Assembly (NCBI RefSeq): GCF_003605575.1
Contig: NZ_QKNY01000018.1
Location: forward strand, 556,637 to 620,636
DNA: 64,000 nucleotides
DNA from: Halonotius aquaticus
Lineage (GTDB): Archaea; Halobacteriota; Halobacteria; Halobacteriales; Haloferacaceae
Direction of reading: 5' to 3'
A program made the translations under genes and the position numbers. The notes below the pieces were generated by a model. The model worked only from the letters and a program-made list of their open reading frames with translations, was not told the origin of the DNA and did no database searches. Shown one piece after another: positions 35,736-43,127 of the stretch (position 1 is its first letter; each line of letters opens with the position of its first letter).

Positions 35736-36473
35736 TTAGTTCGGCTCGTCAGCACCCCAACCGTCGGGGACTTCGATGACATAGCGGCCGTCCTCGCGCA
35801 GAGAGATGATGTACTCGTTGCGATCGTAGAGCTCCATCAGATTTAGTTCGTACTGGCCCGGGCTGACGATACGGATACTTTCGAACTGGTCGTTGAGCTC
35901 TTGCCGGAGTTGATCGAGGCCCGCGGAAGCAGTCTCGTCGGCTGGTGTGTCGGGATCGGTCGACGAATCGCGAGACTCGTCGGGAGTGGGGGACTGTGAC
36001 TCAGATGGCGGGGCATCCGGGAGTTCGTCGTCGGAAACAACATCCGATCGAGCCGTCGATTGGGCCGGTGATTCACCGTCTTGAGTACGGTTTGAATCCA
36101 TCAGTTCGGCATCGCTGGCGTCAGCGGTAGATGAATCAGTAGGCTCTCCGGTTGAGCCTGGGTCGGCGGTTGTCGGGGGTGAGTCAGCGGTTTGTGGGTC
36201 GGGCGAAGAAGTCGAGTCGGCAGCAGGGGAGGATGACTCACCAGTTGCTGTCTCACCAGTGGACTCGGGCGCAGCCGAGGTGGTGTCGGGACTGTCGGCT
36301 GGGCGGTCGGCTGCGGGCTGGCTGTCGCTGGGATCGTCCGCGGCGTCGGTGACGTCGTCGACAGAGCCCTGTTTGAACTGGAACTTGTTGCCGCCGCAGT
36401 CGGGACACCCCGAGAGCATCTCCTTGGAGCCGTCGGGGAAGACATGGCCGCAGTTGGTACACTGGTGGGGCAT
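35736..36473 (-). CDS. Origin-associated Zn-ribbon protein with disordered acidic linker
   Basis: A 245-residue protein in three parts. Residues 1-35 form a zinc ribbon (CTNCGHVFPDGSKEMLSGCPDCGG). Residues 40-175 are a low-complexity Ser/Thr/Pro/Asp-rich linker. Residues 178-245 form a conserved C-terminal domain (LDQLRQELNDQFESIRIVSPGQYELNLMELYDRNEYIISLREDGRYVIEVP). It is third in an operon with DUF2073 and a GTPase that reads away from the replication origin. Haloarchaeal annotations call this set origin-associated proteins. The role is unknown; zinc ribbon plus GTPase partner suggests a nucleic-acid complex. Confidence 0.85.
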   Translation of the reverse strand: MPHQCTNCGHVFPDGSKEMLSGCPDCGGNKFQFKQGSVDDVTDAADDPSDSQPAADRPADSPDTTSAAPESTGETATGESSSPAADSTSSPDPQTADSPPTTADPGSTGEPTDSSTADASDAELMDSNRTQDGESPAQSTARSDVVSDDELPDAPPSESQSPTPDESRDSSTDPDTPADETASAGLDQLRQELNDQFESIRIVSPGQYELNLMELYDRNEYIISLREDGRYVIEVPDGWGADEPN

Positions 36474-36477
36474 GACG

Positions 36478-36879
36478 CTACTTCCGGGAAACCAGCGCGC
36501 TGATGAGTTGGTCGTCCTTATGCAGGGTTTCGATCTGGTTTGCGGGGCCGATGACGGTCAGTTTCTTTGTCGACTCCCGACCCATGAGGCGGTCGAGGAA
36601 GCTCTGGTCGGCCGCCTCCTCGTGGGGGTAGCTCTCGATCTCGATGCCGGTGAAGTCGTCGGGGCTGATCTCGGTCATCGTCACCTCGATGAGTTTCGAC
36701 TCCTCGTCGGGCGAGAGGCCCTCTTCGAGGATGACGATGTTGCCATCGCGGACGCCATCGAGGATGAGCCGGATCTTCTCCATGCTCCGAAGCCCCTCCA
36801 TCCGTGACCCGCTAATCAGGTCGATCTGGACACCGTTTTGCGATTCCGTCGTGGAATCCGAGGGTGTTGCTTCAGGCAT
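36478..36879 (-). CDS. DUF2073 family protein of the origin operon
   Basis: A 133-residue protein. The block QIDLISGSRMEGLRSMEKIRLILDGVRDGNIVILEEGLSPDEESKLIEVTM is the hallmark of DUF2073, found next to Era-like GTPases in most archaea. The first 15 residues are variable. It overlaps the GTPase stop by one base and lies four bases before the Zn-ribbon start, so the three genes are tightly coupled. Function unknown; the persistent pairing with the GTPase suggests a regulator or effector. Confidence 0.9.
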   Translation of the reverse strand: MPEATPSDSTTESQNGVQIDLISGSRMEGLRSMEKIRLILDGVRDGNIVILEEGLSPDEESKLIEVTMTEISPDDFTGIEIESYPHEEAADQSFLDRLMGRESTKKLTVIGPANQIETLHKDDQLISALVSRK

Positions 36880-37520
36880 TATCCGAAATACTCCGCGATT
36901 TTGTCGTACACTTCGTCCATGTTGTCGCCCTCAAGGGCCGACAGTGGGACGGTCTCGTGCTGGGGGAAGGCGTCGGCGACGCGTTTGATATCGGCCTCAT
37001 CAAGATCGATCTTGTTGGCGAAGATGAGGACGGGGAGATCACGGCTCTCGATGATGCCGATAAGCATCGTGTTGACCTGTGTGAACGGGTCGGTCGTCGA
37101 ATCGAGGACGTAGATGACGCCGTCAACATCCTCTCGGAGCCAGTGCATGGCTTCGGCGACCCCTTCGGTCGCTTCCCGGGAGCGACGGATCGCGTCGTCT
37201 TTCTCGATGTCGTGATCGAGGAACTCCTTGTAGTCGACCTTGGTTGCGACACCAGGGGTGTCGACGATGTCGATGGTGACCGAGCGGCCGTTGCGTTCGA
37301 TATCGACGCCTTCCTTGCGTCGTGCACGGCGTGTTTCGTGTGGAACGTGGCTTTCAGGCCCGATAGCGTCGCCAGTCCAATCACGTGCGATACGGTTTGC
37401 GAGGGTCGTCTTTCCGGCGTTCGGCGGTCCGTAGATACCGATCCGTTTCGGATCGTCCGAGGCGAACAGCCGGTCGGTGACCCGCGAGACGCTGTCCTTG
37501 AGATTTGTGAGTAAACCCAT
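36879..37520 (-). CDS. Era/Obg-type GTPase of the origin operon
   Basis: A 213-residue small GTPase. It has G1 GPPNAGKTT, G3 DTPG (in VDIVDTPGVATKV), G4 NKID (LIFANKIDLDEADIK) and a G5-like SALEG. Its leader, MGLLTNLKDSVSRVTDRLF, precedes the G domain. There is no KH domain, so it is shorter than bacterial Era. It is first gene of the operon with DUF2073 and the Zn-ribbon protein, and its start borders the origin region. The ATG at 37520 is favoured; the longer frame enters an origin repeat. Confidence 0.93.
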   Translation of the reverse strand: MGLLTNLKDSVSRVTDRLFASDDPKRIGIYGPPNAGKTTLANRIARDWTGDAIGPESHVPHETRRARRKEGVDIERNGRSVTIDIVDTPGVATKVDYKEFLDHDIEKDDAIRRSREATEGVAEAMHWLREDVDGVIYVLDSTTDPFTQVNTMLIGIIESRDLPVLIFANKIDLDEADIKRVADAFPQHETVPLSALEGDNMDEVYDKIAEYFG

Positions 37521-37534
37521 CCTGACACTCCCGC

Positions 37535-37558
37535 ACCTCCCCTGTTTCGCGTGGAAGG
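37535..37558 (-). repeat. Origin recognition box 1
   Basis: Complement reads CCTTCCACGCGAAACAGGGG followed by AGGT: the GAAACA core plus G-run of the haloarchaeal ORB. It overlaps the region just before the GTPase start. Confidence 0.7.
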
Positions 37559-37799
37559 GCGTATGACGCACCTTGCATTCCGTGAACACTTAAACACTGC
37601 GTCAGACAGGGCTGAGCGGCCGGATTCAGCGAAAACTGGCCGGAAGCGGCGAAGTGAGCCTACTTCCGATGTGGAAACACTGGTACCAGTGGCAAAAATG
37701 GTGGTAGCGGTGGAAGTGGTGACAGCGTTATCGACGTTGAGCATGCTCGCTGTGGAGCCGATGGAGTCTCGGTGTATCGGGTCAGGGATATCGACTAGC

Positions 37800-37825
37800 C
37801 CCCCACCCCTTTGTTTCGAGTGGAA
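37800..37825 (-). repeat. Origin recognition box 2 (left of core pair)
   Basis: A perfect 26-base inverted match to the box at 38008-38033, with core TTCCACTCGAAACAAAGGGG and then TGGGGG on the complement. The G-run points left, away from the AT-rich core. Confidence 0.88.
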
Positions 37826-38007
37826 ACACGTAGAGAAGGGGTACCTCGACACGGCTACTTAATCCCAAAACATTCATATGTTATACTGTTAAACCAAACC
37901 CGTATTGCAGGAAATATAGATTATTTTATTTTGGTGGTTGGTTGTATTAGACACTAGACTAGCTTCAAGAAACAAACAGTAGCCACTGCCACCACACAAC
38001 GACACTG

Positions 38008-38033
38008 TTCCACTCGAAACAAAGGGGTGGGGG
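38008..38033 (+). repeat. Origin recognition box 3 (right of core pair)
   Basis: Inverted partner of 37800-37825, identical over 26 bases; the G-run points right. Together they bracket about 180 bases including the AT-rich unwinding candidate. Confidence 0.88.
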
Positions 38034-38268
38034 TGTCAGAGATCCCATCCAGATATCACTTCGTCACGAGTTGTGTTCAAGCTCCTCAGTAGGAATCACC
38101 ACGTCCGACTCATCGTCCATCTCTCGTGCGGCTCACGGAATTCCCACCGTTCGACGTCTCTACTCGGTGGTGAGCCCAATCGGTTCTTGGCTGATCGCCA
38201 GTACCGGGCTTCCTGTCCGGGAGCTATCGGCAAATAGTATCCAAAGTGAGAACGTTTTTGTACCATGT

Positions 38269-38285
38269 CTCCCTCTGTTTCGCCT
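38269..38285 (-). repeat. Origin recognition box 4 (partial)
   Basis: Complement reads GGCGAAACAGAGGGAGA, keeping the GAAACA core and purine/G tract but a shorter left arm. Confidence 0.55.
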
Positions 38286-38376
38286 GCATCATTTGAGCAC
38301 GTCAACAGTCCCCGATCCGGCAAAACCGACACGCTCTCCGGTCTTGTGACCGATTTCGGGTGTTCGTGTTGACGAC

Positions 38377-38397
38377 TCCATGTGAAACAGAGGGTGG
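38377..38397 (+). repeat. Origin recognition box 5, at orc1 promoter
   Basis: TCCATGTGAAACAGAGGGTGG resembles boxes 2 and 3 at most positions. It lies 24 bases before the chosen orc1 start, where Orc1 binding could also repress its own gene. Confidence 0.65.
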
Positions 38398-38420
38398 AAC
38401 GCGGAACACAGGACGATGGG

Positions 38421-40343
38421 ATGGGATCAATGACCGACGATCACGACCGACAGCACGACGAGTCAACCGACGCCGAGTCGACACCGCCGTCCGATCGGCC
38501 GGCGACCGGTGACGGCGAGGCCGACGACACGAGCGCTGACGCCACCCACAGCGACGCAATCGACGCTGACACCGCGAGTGCGGACGATACAGCGGAATCA
38601 GACGGCTCCAAGCCGAATCTGTCCGGGGAATCAGACGGCTCTGAGCTGAATCTGTCCGACGGAGATGGAGATACTACTGTCCCGGAGCGGGACGATCCCA
38701 CTACCGATCCCTCCTCGGTGTTGGCGTCGGATCCGATCCCCTCAGCGGATCGGTCACTTGACGATCTCGATCTCGCTGACGCCGACTGGAGCCGCGATCG
38801 CTCGACTGCCTCCTCGGATCTCGATTTTGATCTTGATCCCGATCCGGACGCGGCCGACGACAGCGAGGGGTTGTTCGACGACCTCCTCTCCGGTGAACCC
38901 ATCTTCGAGAACAAGGAAGTCCTGCGGCCGTCCTATACTCCGCGTGAACTCCCCCATCGCAACGACCAGATCAACCAGATGGCGACGATCCTCGTCTCCG
39001 CGCTTCGCGGCGACACGCCTTCTAATATCCTGATCTACGGCAAAACCGGAACCGGCAAAACTGCGAGTGCGAAGTACGTCAGCCAGGAGCTGGAGTCGAC
39101 CTCCGAAAAGTACGACGTTCCCTGTGAGGTTGAGTATATCAACTGCGAGGTCACCGATACCCAGTATCGCGTCCTCGCGCAACTCGCCAACAAATTCATC
39201 GAAAAGAACGTCGCCCTCATCGAGTCTCGGATCGACGCACTCGAAACCGTCCGCGAGGAGCTCGCCGCGGGCGGCCCTGACATAACAGCCACCGTCAGCG
39301 ACACCGACGCCGACGAGACAACGGTCTCAATCCCGGATGCCGAAACCAACGCCGAGGCCGACCCTGAGGGGAGTCTCCCGATCGTCACCGAGCAGTACAC
39401 CTCGGTCGACGCCGTCGACGAGCGCATCGAAGCCCTAGAGGCTGACGCCGAGGAGATGGAGCCCGTCCCGATGACCGGATGGCCGACCGACCGCGTCTAC
39501 AGCACCTTCTTCGAGGCCGTCGACTATAACGAGCGCGTGGTCGTCATCATGCTCGACGAGATCGACAAGCTCGTCGAGAAAAGCGGCGACGACACCCTGT
39601 ATAACCTCTCGCGGATGAACAACGAGCTGACAAACTCCCGGATCTCGATTATGGGGATCTCGAACGATCTCAAATTCACCGATTTCCTCGATCCACGCGT
39701 CAAATCCTCACTTGGCGAAGAGGAGATCGTCTTCCCGCCGTATGACGCCACCCAACTCGGCGATATCCTCCAACACCGCGCCGAGGTCGCGTTCAAACCC
39801 GACGCGCTCACCGGTGACGTGATCCCGCTGTGTTCAGCGTTTGCGGCCCAGGAACACGGGGATGCCCGCCGCGCACTCGACCTCCTCCGAACGGCCGGCG
39901 AACTCGCCGAGCGGAGTCAGGCCGATATCGTCGAGGAAGAACACGTCCGACAGGCGCAGGATAAGATCGAACTTGATCGTGTTGTTGAGGTCGTCCGCAC
40001 CCTCCCGACGCAAAGCAAGATCGTCCTCTTTTCGATCATCCTGTTGGAACAAAACGGCGTCCACAACATCAACACCGGCGAGGTGTTCAACATCTACAAA
40101 CGCCTCTGTGAGGAGATCGACGCCGACGTGCTGACCCAACGCCGGGTCACCGATCTCATCAGCGAACTCGACATGCTCGGCATCGTCAACGCTGTCGTCG
40201 TCTCGAAGGGTCGCTACGGGCGTACGAAGGAGATGAGTCTCTCGGTACCGCTTGAAGAAACTGAGGCCGTCCTGCTGTCGGACTCCCGACTTGGCAACAT
40301 CGACGACGTCCAACCGTTCGTCCAAGCTCGCTTCGACAACTGA
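38421..40343 (+). CDS. orc1: Orc1/Cdc6 replication initiator
   Basis: A 640-residue AAA+ initiator that binds the neighbouring boxes and recruits the MCM helicase. An unusually long acidic, disordered N-terminus covers residues 1-160. Walker A is ILIYGKTGTGKTAS, Walker B VVIMLDEIDKLVEK, sensor 1 is near IMGISNDLKF, and the C-terminal winged helix recognises DNA. About 100 residues are inserted between Walker A and B (AAGGPDITATVSDTDADE and following), rich in acidic residues. Residues near 60-80 contain a tandem duplication (ESDGS-x-x-NLS twice; DNA 38595-38627 and 38628-38660). ATGs at 38421 and 38430 are both possible; a GTG at 38382 lies inside an origin box. Confidence 0.95.
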   Translation: MGSMTDDHDRQHDESTDAESTPPSDRPATGDGEADDTSADATHSDAIDADTASADDTAESDGSKPNLSGESDGSELNLSDGDGDTTVPERDDPTTDPSSVLASDPIPSADRSLDDLDLADADWSRDRSTASSDLDFDLDPDPDAADDSEGLFDDLLSGEPIFENKEVLRPSYTPRELPHRNDQINQMATILVSALRGDTPSNILIYGKTGTGKTASAKYVSQELESTSEKYDVPCEVEYINCEVTDTQYRVLAQLANKFIEKNVALIESRIDALETVREELAAGGPDITATVSDTDADETTVSIPDAETNAEADPEGSLPIVTEQYTSVDAVDERIEALEADAEEMEPVPMTGWPTDRVYSTFFEAVDYNERVVVIMLDEIDKLVEKSGDDTLYNLSRMNNELTNSRISIMGISNDLKFTDFLDPRVKSSLGEEEIVFPPYDATQLGDILQHRAEVAFKPDALTGDVIPLCSAFAAQEHGDARRALDLLRTAGELAERSQADIVEEEHVRQAQDKIELDRVVEVVRTLPTQSKIVLFSIILLEQNGVHNINTGEVFNIYKRLCEEIDADVLTQRRVTDLISELDMLGIVNAVVVSKGRYGRTKEMSLSVPLEETEAVLLSDSRLGNIDDVQPFVQARFDN

Positions 40344-40520
40344 TTTCCGCTTACATCCCCTGCCAACTACAGCCGCTCGCTGGCGGTCGCCGTTTCGATT
40401 CGATAGCCGTACGACAATGGTTTTGATGGAGTCGTGACTGGCTCACGGTATGACCTGCGTTCGTCAGCTGATCGCTCTCTCCGCTGTTCACTCCCGATTC
40501 CCGCGCTCGGCTGTTGATAT

Positions 40521-40808
40521 ATGATTCCCGCAGAACTCATCGAACAGTACGTCAGCTTTGGGATCTTTCTCGTTGCCGCGACCCTGGCCGCGGTCAGCTA
40601 TCTGGCGTGGCGTCGAGAGCGTGATCGCCGGATGGCGACCGTTACCGTCGGCTACGGGTTGTTTGCAACTTACGGCCTCATCGTCGCCGTTGAACACGTC
40701 GTCGTGCCAACGATCCCGTATGCTACGGTTGAGCTCATCGAACACGGGGCCGCGGTACTCATTCTTTTTGGGCTGCTGACGTTTTTCGCCGCTGTGACAC
40801 GGGACTGA
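40521..40808 (+). CDS. Small three-helix membrane protein paired with a regulator
   Basis: A 95-residue protein with three transmembrane segments (about residues 10-29, 39-60 and 70-90) and an RRERDRR cytoplasmic loop. Its stop is three bases before the next gene, a winged-helix regulator, and such membrane-protein/regulator pairs recur in haloarchaea. A sensory or anchoring role for the regulator is possible but unproven. The 177-base gap after orc1 shows no gene. Confidence 0.7.
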   Translation: MIPAELIEQYVSFGIFLVAATLAAVSYLAWRRERDRRMATVTVGYGLFATYGLIVAVEHVVVPTIPYATVELIEHGAAVLILFGLLTFFAAVTRD

Positions 40809-40811
40809 GCC

Positions 40812-41333
40812 ATGTCTGAGCCAGCATTCGAGGTGGATTCTCGGCGCGCTATCTACCAGCATATCGCTGCTAATCCCGGTGTCCACTTTCGGGAGCTATG
40901 TGAGGCGTTTTCGTATGCGCAGGGCACGATCCAGTACCACCTCAAGTGGCTCGCCGATGCGGAGCTGATCGACGTTGCTGACGATGGGAAATACACCCGC
41001 TACTACGCTGCCGCCGAGTTTGACGACGCCGATCAGGCGGTGATGAACGCCCTCCGGCGGGAATACAGCCGCCGCGTGCTGGCACATCTCCTCGCCGACG
41101 GCCCGCTGTCGACACAGGAACTCAGCGACCGACTCGACAAAGCCGAGTCAACAGTGTCGTGGCATCTCTCAAATCTCGCCGATGCCGATCTTGTCACGAA
41201 ACAGCGGGAAGGCCGTCGGGTCAGCTATGCGGTCACCGATCCTGACCGGGTCAGATATCTCTACACCATCCATCGACGCTCGTTTACCGACCGCGTCGTC
41301 GACCGATTACTGGGTCTTTGGGACGGCTACTGA
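40812..41333 (+). CDS. Tandem winged-helix transcriptional regulator
   Basis: A 173-residue protein with two winged helix-turn-helix domains. The first is residues 8-65 (HFRELCEAFSYAQGTIQYHLKWLADAELI), the second residues 80-150 (LSTQELSDRLDKAESTVSWHLSNLADADLV, then REGRRVSYAV). Both are ArsR/MarR-like, with a serine/threonine-rich recognition helix. Its partner is the small membrane protein upstream. It converges on the flavin cluster at 41380-43541, 46 bases away, so it might regulate it. No ligand-binding domain is seen. Confidence 0.85.
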   Translation: MSEPAFEVDSRRAIYQHIAANPGVHFRELCEAFSYAQGTIQYHLKWLADAELIDVADDGKYTRYYAAAEFDDADQAVMNALRREYSRRVLAHLLADGPLSTQELSDRLDKAESTVSWHLSNLADADLVTKQREGRRVSYAVTDPDRVRYLYTIHRRSFTDRVVDRLLGLWDGY

Positions 41334-41379
41334 CTTTGCCATCGCTCTGGTTCTCGTTAGTACTCTACTCGAACTCTCA

Positions 41380-41922
41380 CTAATTCACTCCGACACCAGG
41401 CAGCATCCCCCGCTGGACGAGCACTCGAAGACAGAGCACATAGCTGATGAACACGGCTGTCGGCCCTAACAGCGGGATAATAAGTCCCTGAATATCGGTT
41501 CCAATCGCGGCAGCGTGGATCGTTCCGAACATAAACCCACCGTAGGCGAACGTATGGACGACCCGTGGCCCCCACGGCCGTGAAAACCGCGCTGGGTCGG
41601 TAAACCCAAGGACGGCAACGACGAGCAACAACAGCGCGCCGCCACCGACGATAACACCAGCCGAAAAGTACGAAAGCGAATACGCCGGCGGTGGCACCTG
41701 TCCACTGAGCACGTTCCACGTGTCGACAACACCAATGAGCGCGTGCAGCAGTGTCACGATCATCGCAAACACTGACACCTCAATGTGGACGCGTTGGGCC
41801 GCCGTATGCAGGACGCCAAACGATGGACTGTTGTAGCCGATCCCGGTGAGCACCGCGAGCGTGAGACTCGGATACGCGAGGAGGCCGGCTGCCCGGTCGA
41901 GATACCAGATAACAACCGACAT
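41380..41922 (-). CDS. Bis-heme ferric-reductase-like transmembrane cytochrome b
   Basis: A 180-residue protein with about five to six transmembrane helices. Histidines H46 and H60 (14 apart) lie on one helix and H123 and H136 (13 apart) on another. That is the pattern of ferric reductase/NOX-type membrane domains that hold two b-hemes stacked across the membrane. H39 is additional. No FAD or NAD(P) domain is attached, so an electron donor or acceptor must be separate. The start overlaps the stop of the small protein upstream by one base (TGATG), and apbE is two genes upstream. I infer electron transport across the membrane; this short form has no precise family name known to me. Confidence 0.7.
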   Translation of the reverse strand: MSVVIWYLDRAAGLLAYPSLTLAVLTGIGYNSPSFGVLHTAAQRVHIEVSVFAMIVTLLHALIGVVDTWNVLSGQVPPPAYSLSYFSAGVIVGGGALLLLVVAVLGFTDPARFSRPWGPRVVHTFAYGGFMFGTIHAAAIGTDIQGLIIPLLGPTAVFISYVLCLRVLVQRGMLPGVGVN

Positions 41923-42203
41923 CAGGAGGCCCCCGTGGTTTCGACGACATCCGGACAGCCGTCGTCATCCTGAAATCCGTTTTCGGTCTCCGGGCGTTGG
42001 GGACACTGATCGGTCGCGTCGGGGATGCCGTCGCCGTCATAGTCATCGGGGGCTTGTTGGGTCGATACGGTCTCCATCGTCTCCGCTGGCTCAGTTGTTG
42101 CTTGTGCGGCCCGCACGCTGCTGATCTGCCAGAGCACCGGCACAGTGATGAGAAACAACACGACGACAACGAGCGTGATCTGTTGGTTTCGTGTCCAGCC
42201 CAT
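41922..42203 (-). CDS. Membrane-anchored thrombospondin-3-like small protein with C-terminal TTGAS
   Basis: A 93-residue protein. Residues 8-27 form one transmembrane helix, and the remaining 65 residues should be outside the cell. Residues 53-85 read DDYDGDGIPDATDQC then PQRPETENGFQDDDGCPD, a thrombospondin type 3-like calcium-binding repeat with C67 and C83. The protein ends VVETTGAS, where T-G-A-S resembles the acceptor of ApbE flavinylation sites (S/T-G-A-T/S), although at the very terminus. It lies between apbE (4-base gap) and the cytochrome gene (one-base overlap). ATG 42203 was chosen; 42206 is equally possible. Confidence 0.75.
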   Translation of the reverse strand: MGWTRNQQITLVVVVLFLITVPVLWQISSVRAAQATTEPAETMETVSTQQAPDDYDGDGIPDATDQCPQRPETENGFQDDDGCPDVVETTGAS

Positions 42204-42207
42204 CATC

Positions 42208-43125
42208 TCACCCCTCGACGACGTGCTCGTCGAACCCGTCGGTCGTGTGGAACACGCCACCGTGGACGATGAGTGCTTCAGCCCCGTTCCAGTCGGTGGC
42301 CAGCTGTTTTGCCTCCGCCAGCGGGAGTGCGGCGAGTGTCGTCGCCAGCGCGTCGGCCTCCATACAGTCGCGTGCCGCGAGAACGGTCACCGATTCATGT
42401 CGTGAGCCGATCCGCTCGGCTGTTGGATCGTAGATATGGTCGACTCCCTCGCGCTCTCGACGATAGCCACCGGTCGTGGCGATATACCAATCGGTTGCCA
42501 GCGTCTTGAGGTGGCTGTCATCCCCGTAGGGGCTTTCGATCCCAACAGGCCCCGTTGGCGGCGACATATCCCCGCCGCCGCTGACGAACCCGCGTCGACC
42601 AACCCCATCGAGACATCTCGCGGCCTGGTCGACGATGTATCCCTTTGCGAGCCCATTCAGATCGAGTGCGGTGTCGGTTTCGACCCGCTCACCATCGACG
42701 CTGATTGTCCCACCCGCAAACGCCGTCGATACCGACCACGTCGCTCCCGACGAGCTCGATGTGTCACCACCGCGATGCACGGCGTTGTCGTCGCCGCGAA
42801 GATAGCGGTGTAGCTCGTCTTTGCACTCCCCGTGTCGGATATCGAATACGCCGTCGGTTCGATCGATGTACTCACGCCCGCGCTGGACGATCTTGGCGAT
42901 GTGTTCATTGTGGATCTGGCCTGTCTCGTTGAGTTCGGCGGCGGCACTCGCTTCGTTGAACCGGTCTAACTGGCCTTCTAGCCTTCTGATCTGCTGTTTT
43001 GCCGCGCTGGCTGCCGGCTCAGCTCGAATCCCCCTGATCTTGATTACAAAGTCTGTATCACAGGCTCGAAAGCGACGACTGGCTGTCCCCAACCGATCGT
43101 AGAGTGTCTGCTGTGTGCTTCCCAT
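42208..43125 (-). CDS. apbE: FAD:protein FMN transferase (ApbE family)
   Basis: A 305-residue ApbE, which moves FMN from FAD onto Ser/Thr of target proteins. Visible elements are GVFDIRHGE, the D-L-N-G-L-AKGY motif (TALDLNGLAKGYIVDQAARCL), GGGDMSPP, ATTGGYRRE and the magnesium site region MEADALATTLAALPL. No signal peptide or lipobox is present, so unlike most bacterial ApbE it seems cytoplasmic, or exported by an unseen route. It is second gene of a four-gene operon. The acidic-protein stop lies two bases upstream, and the small protein starts four bases downstream. Confidence 0.88.
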   Translation of the reverse strand: MGSTQQTLYDRLGTASRRFRACDTDFVIKIRGIRAEPAASAAKQQIRRLEGQLDRFNEASAAAELNETGQIHNEHIAKIVQRGREYIDRTDGVFDIRHGECKDELHRYLRGDDNAVHRGGDTSSSSGATWSVSTAFAGGTISVDGERVETDTALDLNGLAKGYIVDQAARCLDGVGRRGFVSGGGDMSPPTGPVGIESPYGDDSHLKTLATDWYIATTGGYRREREGVDHIYDPTAERIGSRHESVTVLAARDCMEADALATTLAALPLAEAKQLATDWNGAEALIVHGGVFHTTDGFDEHVVEG

Positions 43126-43127
43126 TG

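Larger units (their letters stand above)
37521..38420. other. Replication origin region (oriC1-like)
   Basis: A 900-base intergenic region between the divergent GTPase operon and orc1. It contains at least five copies of the haloarchaeal origin recognition box, each a GAAAC core followed by a G-rich tract. Two near-identical copies face away from each other around an AT-rich stretch (about 37860-37945), the likely unwinding element. A 14-base perfect palindrome CACTGGTACCAGTG sits at 37678-37691. The combination with adjacent orc1 and the origin-associated operon, followed by sec11 and polD1, matches the main chromosomal origin known from Haloferax and Haloarcula. Origin activity itself is inferred. 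Confidence 0.88.
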
